The notes: generated by a model not told the origin, from the letters alone. DNA of 56,712 nucleotides from JAAYJM01 sp964498585 (GCA_964498585.1 CAZCHH010000014.1:1-56712), one strand, 5' to 3'. Shown: positions 17,074 to 25,836, counted from the first letter of the stretch. Translations and numbers: made by a program.

Positions 17074-18300
17074 TTGAAAAAGTATATATTTCGAATATTA
17101 TTAACTTTATCTGTAGTAATTCTTTATTCGTGTAATGATTTACCAACAAATGTTGGCTATTCTTTACTTTATGATACTGTTGATGTATTAACAGTATCAA
17201 ATGCAGAGAAGCAAATTATTGCAGAAACAGAAAACTTCTTAAAGCAGACACAAATATCCAATAACGGTGCATTGTTTTTAGGAATTGGAAATGGTTTAAA
17301 AGCTAATGCTATTATTCGTTTTGGTTTCTTGCCAGATTCTTTAGTTAATTCTACAAACTACGAATTATTAGAAGCTAAAATATATATGACTCCTACCCGC
17401 TACACTTTTGGCGATTCATTGACTAATTCATTCGGCTTCACTGCTCATAAAGTGAATCAGTTATGGGATATTAAATCTACTTGGGACTCTATATTTCATC
17501 CGGACGGAACTTCTGATATTATCGATTCAAGAGTTATTGGTAATTATAATGGGACAATAACTCAACAGGATTCAATGTATGATATAGAATTTATTTTAGA
17601 TTTGGATTTAATAAAAGAATGGATTCAAAATCAAAAAGATAGTGTTCCTAATTGGGGTATTGCACTTATACCAACCGGAAATACAACACTTATTAGGAAA
17701 TTTTATGCCCAGCAAGTTGCTAAAACTTATAGCAATCCTAAGCTATATATTACTTTCAGGGATATAAACAATCCGGACAGCATCTTAAGCATAACAATGA
17801 AGTCTGCAATTGAATCATCTTTTATTTATTCCGATACAACTACTAATGATGATATTGTTTTGCAAGGTGGAACGTCTTCAAGATGCATTTTTACATTTGA
17901 CTTTTCTTCACTTCCTCCAAATGCCGGCGTTAACAAAGCTGTTCTTGAGCTTGTCCTTGACCCAAATCGCTGCAATATAGGAAATTATACATTAGATTCA
18001 ATTATTTGTGCTGAAATCTATAACGCTGATGATAACGAAATGAAAGAACCGCTAACAATTTATTATGCCGAAAGAGTTAAAGGAACTGACGTATTTAGGT
18101 TTCAAACAGTTACTTCCGCTGTAGAGTATTGGAACAGAATAAAAGGTAGAATGAAATTTGTAATTATGCCAGAAGGTAATGATTTATACAGAGAATTAGA
18201 TAAACTTACTTTTTATGGACTGAATAATGCTGATAGCACCTTGATTCCCAAACTAAGAATTGTATATTCAACAAGACCAAATTTCAATGATTGCAAGTAA
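17074..18300 (+). CDS. DUF4270-like lipoprotein
   Basis: A 408-residue lipoprotein. The signal peptide ends in the lipobox LYSC (Cys about residue 20), followed by 'NDLPTNVGYSLLYDTVDVL', like the start of DUF4270 proteins. The rest is beta-rich with two similar halves ('AIIRFGFLPDSL' near 80; 'CIFTFDFSSLPPNA' near 275), resembling DNRLRE-type beta-sandwich repeats. DUF4270 genes are commonly found just after glgA in Bacteroidota, which supports the call. Start is TTG at 17074, 19 bp after glgA. The role is unknown; outer-membrane anchoring is inferred. Confidence 0.72.
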   Translation: MKKYIFRILLTLSVVILYSCNDLPTNVGYSLLYDTVDVLTVSNAEKQIIAETENFLKQTQISNNGALFLGIGNGLKANAIIRFGFLPDSLVNSTNYELLEAKIYMTPTRYTFGDSLTNSFGFTAHKVNQLWDIKSTWDSIFHPDGTSDIIDSRVIGNYNGTITQQDSMYDIEFILDLDLIKEWIQNQKDSVPNWGIALIPTGNTTLIRKFYAQQVAKTYSNPKLYITFRDINNPDSILSITMKSAIESSFIYSDTTTNDDIVLQGGTSSRCIFTFDFSSLPPNAGVNKAVLELVLDPNRCNIGNYTLDSIICAEIYNADDNEMKEPLTIYYAERVKGTDVFRFQTVTSAVEYWNRIKGRMKFVIMPEGNDLYRELDKLTFYGLNNADSTLIPKLRIVYSTRPNFNDCK

Positions 18301-18306
18301 AAAACT

Positions 18307-19533
18307 ATGAAATACTCAAAATATATATTTTTCTTCTTATGCGTTGCTTGCTTAAATGCATTTTCGCAAGGTGGTTCTAATTATTCTATTTTTGGTATTG
18401 GGGATTTGATTTATTCTAATGGTGCTACTGCAAGTGGTATGGCTGGAACTTCAATTGCTGTTCCTTCTGAATATTCAATTAATTTTCGTAATCCTGCTCT
18501 GTGGAGCAAAGTTACAACTACCCGGCTGCAGGTTGGTTATTTGTTTAATCAGCATGTTATTGAAGATAACGATAACACTTTATGGCAAAATAATGGCAAA
18601 GTAAATCAAGTTTCAAGTGTTTTTAGTGTTGATACCGCAAATGGTGTCAGTTTTAATTTTTCACTATATCCATATTCTTCAAAAAATTACTTAATTGATT
18701 ACAAAAAAACTCAATCCTTTTATGGTGAAGATTTAAATTCCATGGTTTCCTATCAAGGTTCAGGTGGTATTTCAATTGCTCAGCTTGGCGCAGCAAGTAA
18801 CATATTTAAAAATCTATCTGTTGGAGTAGCTGCCTTTCTTTCTTTCGGAAATTTAACATATAGTACAACTACAATAGTTTATGGCGACAATACAAATCAA
18901 AGTATTTCAACCAAGCAAGATAATATTCAAAGCTGGGGCTGGAAAATTGGTGCTATTTATTCACCCTTTGATAATTTAACTATCGGTGCTTTTATAAATA
19001 ACTTCCAAAAGTTTGATTTCGACAGAGAAATAACATTTGAATCTAATTTAATAACAGATACTTCGTATACCGTAAATTGTTCTTTCCAAATTCCTAAAGA
19101 AATAGGTTTTGGAATTTCCTATTTATCTGAAAAGTTTTTATTTGCAGCCGATTATTCTTTACAGGATTTTTCTAATTTTAGTTATCAATCAGGGCCTAAA
19201 ACTGAATTTAAGCAATCAAGCAATTATACTTTTGCAGTATCAAGACTCGGCAACATAAAAGCTGGAGCTTCTTTTACCGATAAAATTACTTATAATTTCG
19301 GTATTGGCTACAGAGAGTTATATTATAAAATTGCCGGACAAAATATAAATGAATTTTTATTTAGCTTCGGAATTGACACTCCAATCATTGGCACAACAAT
19401 GCTACATTCATCAATTACTTTGGGGAAACGAGGCACCCAAGAGTCTGGTTTAATTAATGAATATTTCGGCAGAATAAATGTTGATTTAAGTATTGGAGAA
19501 GTTTGGTTTAAACCTATAAAAAGAGAGTATTAA
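18307..19533 (+). CDS. Outer-membrane beta-barrel protein (FadL/PorV-like fold)
   Basis: A 408-residue protein with a signal peptide (cleavage near NAFSQ). Its mature start 'GGSNYSIFGIGDLIYSNGAT' followed by 'GMAGTSIAVPSEYSINFRNP' matches the opening of many FCB outer-membrane barrels of the FadL/PorV type ('GxGGtsvA....s...NPA'). Alternating amphipathic strands continue to the end. No substrate can be assigned. It lies 6 bp after the lipoprotein gene and its stop abuts the hslV start; the lipoprotein and barrel may form one outer-membrane complex (inference). Confidence 0.75.
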   Translation: MKYSKYIFFFLCVACLNAFSQGGSNYSIFGIGDLIYSNGATASGMAGTSIAVPSEYSINFRNPALWSKVTTTRLQVGYLFNQHVIEDNDNTLWQNNGKVNQVSSVFSVDTANGVSFNFSLYPYSSKNYLIDYKKTQSFYGEDLNSMVSYQGSGGISIAQLGAASNIFKNLSVGVAAFLSFGNLTYSTTTIVYGDNTNQSISTKQDNIQSWGWKIGAIYSPFDNLTIGAFINNFQKFDFDREITFESNLITDTSYTVNCSFQIPKEIGFGISYLSEKFLFAADYSLQDFSNFSYQSGPKTEFKQSSNYTFAVSRLGNIKAGASFTDKITYNFGIGYRELYYKIAGQNINEFLFSFGIDTPIIGTTMLHSSITLGKRGTQESGLINEYFGRINVDLSIGEVWFKPIKREY

Positions 19534-20085
19534 ATGAAAAAAAATATAATATACCCTGAAATACACTCAACAACTGTAATAGGCGTTTTGAAAGATGGTA
19601 AAGCCGCTATGGGAGCAGATGGTCAGGTTTCTTTCGGTAATACAATTATGAAACATTCCACCCGAAAAGTCCGCAAGATTTATGACGATAAAATACTTGC
19701 TGGTTTTGCTGGTGCTACTGCCGATGCTTTTACACTCCTTCAGCGTTTTGAAGAAAAACTTGAAGAGCATCGCGGAAATTTATTCCGTGCTTCTATTGAG
19801 CTTGCAAAAGACTGGCGAACTGACCGTTACCTCCGCCGGCTTGAAGCTATGTTAACCGTTATGGATAACAATAAAGCTCTTATAATTAGTGGTACCGGCG
19901 ATGTAATTGAACCCGAAGATAATATAATCGTTATCGGCTCCGGTGGTATGTATGCTCTTTCTGCTGCCCGTGCCTTGCTTGCTCATACTGAACTTACTCC
20001 TAAACAAGTCGTAGAAGAATCATTGAGCATAGCAAGCAAAATTTGTATTTTTACAAACAGCAATATAATTATTGAAGAATTATAA
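19534..20085 (+). CDS. hslV: ATP-dependent protease peptidase subunit HslV (ClpQ)
   Basis: A 183-residue HslV. 'GADGQVSFGNTIMKHSTRKV', 'GFAGATADAFTLLQRFE', 'LAKDWRTDRYLRRLEAML' and 'IGSGGMYALSAARALL' are canonical. The N-terminal nucleophile Thr of the mature enzyme ('TTVIGVLKDGKAA') is preceded by 12 residues, longer than the single Met of E. coli HslV, so processing would be needed. No alternative start codon exists nearer the Thr. The ATPase partner HslU is not encoded next to it in this window. The ATG directly follows the upstream stop. Confidence 0.95.
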   Translation: MKKNIIYPEIHSTTVIGVLKDGKAAMGADGQVSFGNTIMKHSTRKVRKIYDDKILAGFAGATADAFTLLQRFEEKLEEHRGNLFRASIELAKDWRTDRYLRRLEAMLTVMDNNKALIISGTGDVIEPEDNIIVIGSGGMYALSAARALLAHTELTPKQVVEESLSIASKICIFTNSNIIIEEL

Positions 20086-20091
20086 TTTAAG

Positions 20092-20117
20092 AACTACAAA
20101 CATATTGTAGTTTTTTA
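20092..20117 (+). terminator. Terminator after hslV
   Basis: Stem aactacaa (20092-20099) / ttgtagtt (20105-20112) with a 5-nt loop and a following T-run ending near 20117. It closes the glgA-hslV operon. Confidence 0.85.
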
Positions 20118-20338
20118 TATATAATTCCAACGGAATAAATTTCAGAGACTCTGAAACTATTTCTGTTCCCTATCGTAAAAACTAATATATGTGTGTAATG
20201 AATAGCTTCTGGAAAGATTTGTAAGGTGGATTTATTAGTGCTGTTCTATATTTCATAGTTTTTTTTAAAAAGATGTCATTAGTAACGCCTAATTATTCAG
20301 GAAAAATTTAATAGGAAATGACATTATTAATGCAATTT

Positions 20339-22591
20339 TTACTCTTCAAAATATCTTTCAACTGAATGAATACCTTGAACTGTTTTTATTCTTTCAATTA
20401 TTCCGTTTAAATGCTCAACACTTTCTGAATATAATAAAATATAACCTTTAAAACCCTTCTCATTCGAATCAAAATTAAAGCCCTTAATGCTAGTCTTATT
20501 AAGAGAAATTACCATTGAGCTAATATCACTAATGAGCGATGGAATTTCCTCCCCCTGAATAAGTATTTTAGAAAGATAAGAATTAGGAGGTAAATTACAC
20601 CATTCCAAATTAAAAATAGAAGCTTCTTTACCTAGAAGTTGATTAAAAGCTTTTTTGCAATTAATTCGATGAACAGTAATTTCCATCTGTTCGTTTAAAA
20701 TTCCGATAATTTCATCGTTAGGTAAAGGATAGCAACACTGAGCATATTTTATAGGCAATGAATTATCAAAGTTAGAACCATTGGATTTTTCTTTAATTCT
20801 AAGACTTTCTTTTATTTTATTTTTTCTATTATTCTTTTTAAACATAGAATAATTAGCTTCATACCAATTACTTATACTGTTGATAAGTAAGAGTTTATCT
20901 ATTTTTTCGTTGCCAATATCATAAAGCATTTCATCTAAACTGGAGAAATGTAGATGTTTAATTAACAAATCAGTTTGATAGTCTTTTAAGAAGATGCGTA
21001 GTTTGCTTAATGAATTATCATAAATATTGCGTCCACTTTCTATGATTTTCTTTTTTTCATCATTAATATATTTTTGGATAAAATTCTGAGCTTTATTAGT
21101 AACACAAAGTTTAAGCCATTCTTTATTAGGGAATTGAGATTTAGAAGTAAGAATTTCAATTTGGTCGCCACTTTGCAATCTATAATCTAAAGGAACGATT
21201 TTCCCATTGACTTTAGCCCCTATGCAATGATTTCCTACTTCGGTATGGATAGAATAAGCAAAATCAAGAGGAGTAGCATCATTTGGAAGCACCCTAAATT
21301 CATTTGTTTTAGTAAAGACGTAAATTTCTTTTTGCAATAAATTCTTACGAACACTTTTAATAAGCTCTTCAGGTGGTTCATCTCCGAGATGCTCGAAAAC
21401 AAGCCGGACTAAATCCATCCAGGATTGGAAAGTATTATCATCAAGTACAGATTGAGCTGGGAGCAAACCACGTTTATAATTAAAATGAGCAGCAACTCCA
21501 CGTTCAGCAATAAAGTGCATATCTTGAGTGCGTATTTGTACTTCAACCGGAATATCTTCATTTCCAAAAACAGCTATATGAATAGACTGATAGCCATTCG
21601 GTTTCGGTTCTTTTATATAATCTTTAAAAGTATCTGGAACAGATCTGTAGAGTTCAATCAATTTCTCATAAATTCTATAGCATAAATCAATTTCTTTTGT
21701 ATCAAGAATGATGCGAATAGCTTGCAAATCATACAATTCTTCTATTGGTTTATTTCGTATAATTGTTTTATTATAAATTGAATAAATATGTTTTGCTCTG
21801 CCAGTAATTTTATATTTAAATTTTTTTTCTTTTAAATAAGCATCATTTTCAATAGCAAAATTAATTGGTTTGATAAAATTTTCAATATATTCTTCACGCT
21901 GTTCGCGGCTTAAAGTCAAAGTTTCACTTATCTGATTGTATATATCTCTATGTAAAAATTTGAATGAAAGGTCTTCAAACTCCCATTTCAGATTACCGAG
22001 TCCAAATCTTTGAGCAAAAGGAACATATATTTCCATAGTATCTTTTGAGATGCGTTTTTGCATTTCTTCACCAAGAAATTCCAATGTTCTCATACTGTGC
22101 ATACGGTCCGCTAATTTTATAAGTATAATACGAACATCTCGAAAAAGAGAAAGTAGAAGTTTTCTGTAGTTCTCTAATTGTCTGATGCTTTGCTCCTCTA
22201 TATGCTGAATTTTTACTAATCCGTTTACAATTTCAGCAACAGTTGTTCCGAATTCTGATTGTATGTCTTGAATTGTATATATGTCTCCATTGCTTGGAAT
22301 ACTATGAAGAAGTGAAGAAATAACCGAGATGTCGTCTAATGGGATTTCATTTGCTAATATCAATGCTACCGATAATGGATGAGTATAATATGGCTCTCCA
22401 GATATTCGTAACTTATTTTTATGTGCATTAATACACCAATGAAAAGCTGTTGTTATCTGTTCTATATCAACAGAATGCAGATTTTTCTTACAAATTTCAG
22501 TAAGTAATTTTAAATCAGATTTTGTATCTTTTCCTATTACATACTCAGATTGATTTGAAAATATTTTTTTCTTTTTCTGCCAAAGCTTCAT
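20339..22591 (-). CDS. RelA/SpoT homologue, (p)ppGpp synthetase with degenerate hydrolase site
   Basis: A 750-residue long RSH protein. The N-terminal HD domain keeps 'YYTHPLSVA' and 'KLADRMHSMRTL', but the metal/catalytic HDxxED motif reads HSIPSN in 'LLHSIPSNGD', so three acidic residues are lost. The synthetase domain is intact: 'YDLQAIRI', 'FKDYIKEPKPNGYQSIH', 'VEVQIRT', 'MHFIAERGVAAH'. TGS (about 405-465), a Cys-containing zinc-finger-like region ('AQCCYPLP', 'HRINC') and a C-terminal ACT domain follow. It probably makes but cannot hydrolyse (p)ppGpp, as in E. coli RelA. Monocistronic. Confidence 0.92.
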   Translation of the reverse strand: MKLWQKKKKIFSNQSEYVIGKDTKSDLKLLTEICKKNLHSVDIEQITTAFHWCINAHKNKLRISGEPYYTHPLSVALILANEIPLDDISVISSLLHSIPSNGDIYTIQDIQSEFGTTVAEIVNGLVKIQHIEEQSIRQLENYRKLLLSLFRDVRIILIKLADRMHSMRTLEFLGEEMQKRISKDTMEIYVPFAQRFGLGNLKWEFEDLSFKFLHRDIYNQISETLTLSREQREEYIENFIKPINFAIENDAYLKEKKFKYKITGRAKHIYSIYNKTIIRNKPIEELYDLQAIRIILDTKEIDLCYRIYEKLIELYRSVPDTFKDYIKEPKPNGYQSIHIAVFGNEDIPVEVQIRTQDMHFIAERGVAAHFNYKRGLLPAQSVLDDNTFQSWMDLVRLVFEHLGDEPPEELIKSVRKNLLQKEIYVFTKTNEFRVLPNDATPLDFAYSIHTEVGNHCIGAKVNGKIVPLDYRLQSGDQIEILTSKSQFPNKEWLKLCVTNKAQNFIQKYINDEKKKIIESGRNIYDNSLSKLRIFLKDYQTDLLIKHLHFSSLDEMLYDIGNEKIDKLLLINSISNWYEANYSMFKKNNRKNKIKESLRIKEKSNGSNFDNSLPIKYAQCCYPLPNDEIIGILNEQMEITVHRINCKKAFNQLLGKEASIFNLEWCNLPPNSYLSKILIQGEEIPSLISDISSMVISLNKTSIKGFNFDSNEKGFKGYILLYSESVEHLNGIIERIKTVQGIHSVERYFEE

Positions 22592-22924
22592 TGAAAAGTA
22601 ATTTTTTGATTTATTGAATTATGATGTTTTAAATGCTATTTATGAAAAGTATGCATATAAAAATAAATACATTTCTCATAAAGTTATAAGACGTTATTTA
22701 TCATTCGATATTTCATTTTAACAATTCAGAATTGTTTAAAATATTTTTTTGTATACACTTAAAATAAATCAGGAATTGCTCTGTTCACTATTATTTTTTA
22801 TAAAGAAGTGTTAATAACTCACCTTATGCATTTTCATTTAATATTTAAACAAGTTAAGCTGATGCGCTATTTTATTTCATAACACAAGTACCATTACCCT
22901 AAAGGTGGAAATGAGTAAGGTGAG
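22592..22924. repeat. Intergenic region with 90-bp repeat copy
   Basis: AT-rich spacer upstream of the RSH gene and downstream of the HD gene (both on the minus strand). 22811-22900 is a copy of the repeat at 4408-4499, followed by 'gagtaaggtgag' at 22912, the inverse of its start. The RSH promoter presumably lies in 22600-22800, but no clear boxes were identified. Confidence 0.6.
22811..22900 (+). repeat. 90-bp interspersed repeat, copy 2
   Basis: From 'ttaataactcacctta' to 'acacaagtaccatta'. Same orientation as 4408-4499, diverged mainly in the middle. Confidence 0.65.
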
Positions 22925-24121
22925 CTAATAATTCCTATATATCTCATCCATATTGACTTTTCCAAATTTGGAATTTATATATCTTGATTTTATATTATTC
23001 ATAGAATCGGTAAATTCATCATTACGAACACCGAATTTCATTGAATACCATGCTTCAAGGAATGCAGACAATCTGTCTGCTGCTTTAATTACCTCGCCAT
23101 CCATCGGATTGAACTGATTATCGTTGTATTTTTCATTCAAACCATCTACCGATAAATTCTCTTCTGTTTTTTCATTTGAATATATCTTATTTTTAAATTC
23201 ATCTTGAGTGAAATACTTGATTTCGTCTTTCATATTATCTTCAAGCAAGGGATAAAGTTCATTTTCTGCAAGTGATTGCTCAATTTCTTTAATAAGCGAT
23301 TCAAATTCTTTGGAAAAATTCTTTACTGGCGAAATAATGTCGCGGGTTGCAATTTCTGGTATATCGTGAAATATTCCGCCAAAGAAACTGTTATAAAGAC
23401 GGCGGGGACAGCTTTTATTTTCAAGTGCAAGGAAATAAGACATAATAGCAACAAACATTGAATGACCAAGAACAGACGTTTTTGGAAGTCGGGGAAGCTG
23501 CTGCCAGCGTATTTGAAAACGCAGCTGTCCGCATAAATCTACGAAATCAGCTATTGACTGTTTGGACATCAATTTTCGTATCCCTATAAATTCCAAATAA
23601 GTATCCAATTCACTTAAAAACTCTTTTTCAATTTCAATGATTTGATAGCCACCCGGATTTGCAAACTTTACTATTTGAAATTCCCAGTAGCTTGCGTATT
23701 TATGAGCGGCATTCAGTATGTTTCTTGTTGCTTCATCAAGAAAATTGTCTTCGTAGAGAAAATCCCAAAGTTCTTTTTTAATTTCTTCATCAGTAAAAAA
23801 AGGGGAGAGGTTGTCAAAAACCCAGCGGTTCATCTTTTTATATATTTCCTTATAATCCTGCTTGATTTTATAGTAAATCGGAGATTTTATATCAGAAATT
23901 ACGATTCTGCGAAGAAGTTCATAAATACTGCCTTTAATCAGCATAAGCCAGTTTACTTCTTTGCCCTGCTTTTCTTCGTATTTGCCGATGCAGTAAGCAA
24001 TAATAACTTTATGGGCATGCTTATCCATTTCAATTAAATCAACGGGTCTGATTTTGTCATTCCACCTTTGAATGAAGAATGCCTTAAATATTTCATTAAT
24101 GAGAGAGTTTGTTAATATCAT
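22925..24121 (-). CDS. HD-domain phosphohydrolase with N-terminal extension
   Basis: A 398-residue soluble protein. The C-terminal part carries an HD-type site like YfbR/HDDC2 nucleotidases: first His in 'SVLGHSMFVAIMSYFLAL' (about residues 215-232), the HD pair in 'GGIFHDIPEIATRDIISPVK' (about 249-268), and a late Asp in 'EVIKAADRLSAFLEA'. This fits metal-dependent phosphomonoester hydrolysis, for example of deoxynucleotides; the substrate is unknown. The first 200 residues include a second HD-like stretch ('DKHAHKVIIAYCIGKYEE', 'LLRRIVISDIKSPIYY') that also recalls HD proteins. The gene diverges from nuoC. Confidence 0.75.
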   Translation of the reverse strand: MILTNSLINEIFKAFFIQRWNDKIRPVDLIEMDKHAHKVIIAYCIGKYEEKQGKEVNWLMLIKGSIYELLRRIVISDIKSPIYYKIKQDYKEIYKKMNRWVFDNLSPFFTDEEIKKELWDFLYEDNFLDEATRNILNAAHKYASYWEFQIVKFANPGGYQIIEIEKEFLSELDTYLEFIGIRKLMSKQSIADFVDLCGQLRFQIRWQQLPRLPKTSVLGHSMFVAIMSYFLALENKSCPRRLYNSFFGGIFHDIPEIATRDIISPVKNFSKEFESLIKEIEQSLAENELYPLLEDNMKDEIKYFTQDEFKNKIYSNEKTEENLSVDGLNEKYNDNQFNPMDGEVIKAADRLSAFLEAWYSMKFGVRNDEFTDSMNNIKSRYINSKFGKVNMDEIYRNY

Positions 24122-24218
24122 TTCTTTTTTTTGAAATAAAATTCAGAAATAAAATACTTTTATAATATCAAATATTTCATTAAATTAATAATTAATTTTT
24201 AATTAGAAAAGAAATAAA

Positions 24219-24755
24219 ATGACAAATTCGATAGACACAGCTATAAAGATAGTTCAGGAACTAAGTCCAGATGCCAAATTGGTTGAGCATCGCAACCAGA
24301 TTTCACTCACCATTCCACGCGAAAAACTCATTGAAACAGCAACAAAGCTAAAGGAAAGTGAGGAAACCTGCTTCGATACTTTGACTGACCTAACTGCTAT
24401 AGATTGGTATAAGGAAACTCCCCGCTTTGAAGTTGTGTATTTCCTTTGGAGCAATAAATATAAAAGCAGAATTCGTTTGAAAGTTCCTTTGGAAGAAAAA
24501 GATTTGAAATGCCCAACTTTAGTGCAGGTGTGGGAAAGTGCAAATTGGTATGAGCGCGAAACCTACGATATGTATGGAGTGAAGTTTGAAGGACACCCAA
24601 ACTTGCGCAGATTTTATATGCCCGAAGATTTCACCGACCCCGAAACAGGTGAAGCACTATATCCTTTAAGAAAAGATTTTCCGCTTATGGGTATTCCGGG
24701 CTCTTTGCCTTTGCCTCCATATCCTGAAAGAGACGGAGAATTAGAAGATAAGTAA
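24219..24755 (+). CDS. nuoC: NADH-quinone oxidoreductase subunit C
   Basis: A 178-residue 30-kDa subunit of respiratory complex I. The family blocks are 'CFDTLTDLTAIDW', 'RIRLKVPLEEKDLKCPTLVQ', 'WESANWYERETYDMYGVKFE' and 'GHPNLRRFYMPEDF', ending 'LRKDFPL'. It sits in the peripheral arm next to NuoB/NuoD. It is normally inside a nuo operon, but upstream is a divergent HD gene and downstream are small DUF and toxin-antitoxin genes, so nuoD and the others are not adjacent. The DUF2442 gene begins 2 bp after its stop. Confidence 0.95.
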   Translation: MTNSIDTAIKIVQELSPDAKLVEHRNQISLTIPREKLIETATKLKESEETCFDTLTDLTAIDWYKETPRFEVVYFLWSNKYKSRIRLKVPLEEKDLKCPTLVQVWESANWYERETYDMYGVKFEGHPNLRRFYMPEDFTDPETGEALYPLRKDFPLMGIPGSLPLPPYPERDGELEDK

Positions 24756-24757
24756 TT

Positions 24758-24982
24758 ATGTTCCTTAAAATTATAAAAGCTGAATATATAAATGATTATT
24801 GTATAAAGGTATTATTTAACGACGGTTTGGAAAAAATTATTGATTTAAAGAATGAATTATATGGAACCGTGTTTGAGCCACTTAAAGAATTGAATATATT
24901 TAAGAATTTTCATATTAATTGCAACACTATTTCCTGGCAAAACGGAGCCGACTTTGCACCAGAATATTTATATGAGTTGTAG
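24758..24982 (+). CDS. DUF2442-type small protein
   Basis: A 74-residue protein matching the DUF2442 layout: 'IKAEYINDYCIKVLFNDGLE', 'IDLKNELYGTVFEPLKELNI' and a C-terminal 'ISWQNGADFAPEYLYE'. These proteins often pair with a DUF4160 partner and are suspected toxin-antitoxin components; no DUF4160 gene is visible. It starts 2 bp after nuoC and may be expressed from the nuoC promoter. Confidence 0.85.
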   Translation: MFLKIIKAEYINDYCIKVLFNDGLEKIIDLKNELYGTVFEPLKELNIFKNFHINCNTISWQNGADFAPEYLYEL

Positions 24983-25057
24983 AAAAATTTTATAATATAA
25001 TAAGTATTTATTAGTCAATAATATAGTTATATGTTTTATTAAATAATTAAGAAAAAA

Positions 25058-25258
25058 ATGGAATTAATACTTCCTCAAACAATAGAGCAAAAGGTAGCAA
25101 ACGCTGCCAGAATATTAGGTTTCCAAAAACAGGAAATTATTCAAAGGGCATTATTGTATTATTTGGATTCAATTAATTCCCAACTGGAAATACAAAAAGA
25201 GTTTGAATGTTGGGATAAATTAAGTGATGAAGCATTAGAAATATGTGAAAAAGTATGA
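25058..25258 (+). CDS. Ribbon-helix-helix-like antitoxin
   Basis: A 66-residue protein with an N-terminal strand 'MELILPQTIEQKVANAARIL' and 'KQEIIQRALLYYLDSIN', which fits a ribbon-helix-helix DNA-binding antitoxin. The acidic C-terminal tail would contact the toxin. Its stop overlaps the next ATG (ATGA at 25255-25258), the usual antitoxin-toxin coupling. Confidence 0.65.
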   Translation: MELILPQTIEQKVANAARILGFQKQEIIQRALLYYLDSINSQLEIQKEFECWDKLSDEALEICEKV

Positions 25259-25425
25259 TGAAAATGATATTTGATTGGGATAAAAATAAAGCAAAAACGA
25301 ATCTGATTAAGCACGGTATTAGTTTTGAAGAAGCACAAACTGTGTTTTTTGATAAGAATGAAACAATTAGAATCATGAGTACAAAATTAGCAACAAATAA
25401 AGAAAGAAAAGAATATGAAGAATAA
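25255..25425 (+). pseudogene. Internally deleted BrnT-family toxin
   Basis: A 56-codon frame. The N-terminus 'FDWDKNKAKTNLIKHGISFE' followed by 'EAQTVFFD' is the BrnT start. It then jumps straight to 'ETIRIMSTKLATNKERKEYE', the BrnT end (family 'IRIISARKAT..E...Y'). The middle roughly 30-35 residues (the 'DPDHS.EERF...G.S...RLLVV.H..R' part) are missing in frame. The RNase core strands are therefore lost, so it is probably inactive unless this is a minimal form. It overlaps the upstream antitoxin gene (ATGA) and the downstream gene by 11 bp. Confidence 0.7.
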
Positions 25426-25645
25426 TAATTTAATTAACGAAAACGAAGAGATGCTTGCTGAATATGATTTTTCAAATGGTGTAAGAGGAAAGTATTCTGC
25501 CCGGCTTGCCGAACAGAGCGGATATGTCAAATTAGACCCAGTGATTTTAAAATATTTTAAAAGTTCTGAAGATATTAACAGAGTACTATTAGCTATAATA
25601 AGTTCAATGAAAGAACAGAAATTATATGATGAATACTATAAATGA
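25415..25645 (+). CDS. Small antitoxin-like protein ('EYDFSxGVRGKY' family)
   Basis: A 76-residue protein with 'AEYDFSNGVRGKYSARLAEQ' followed by 'VKLDPVILKYFKSSEDINRV'. This pattern is widespread in small proteins next to toxin-antitoxin genes and DUF2283/DUF4926 genes. Its biochemical role is not established; antitoxin-like behaviour is inferred from neighbours. It overlaps both neighbours (11 bp upstream, ATGA downstream). Confidence 0.7.
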   Translation: MKNNNLINENEEMLAEYDFSNGVRGKYSARLAEQSGYVKLDPVILKYFKSSEDINRVLLAIISSMKEQKLYDEYYK

Positions 25646-25836
25646 AAATTAAATATGATAAAGAAGTTGATGTAATTAATTTTCAATTTAGTGAAAATGA
25701 AATTTTTGAAACTGATGAAGAAAAGCCCGGTATAATAATTGATTATGATAAAAATGGTTATATCGTGGAAATTGAAGTACTTAATGCATCAAAGCATCTG
25801 CAGAAGCCAATGAAAGTAGAATATGAATTTGTGTAA
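25642..25836 (+). CDS. DUF2283 protein
   Basis: A 64-residue protein with the DUF2283 pattern: 'MKIKYDKEVDVINFQFSENE' then 'GIIIDYDKNGYIVEIEVLNA'. These usually accompany a DUF4258 toxin-like or BrnT-like protein and are thought to be antitoxin-related. Starts inside the previous stop (ATGA, 25642-25645). Confidence 0.85.
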   Translation: MKIKYDKEVDVINFQFSENEIFETDEEKPGIIIDYDKNGYIVEIEVLNASKHLQKPMKVEYEFV

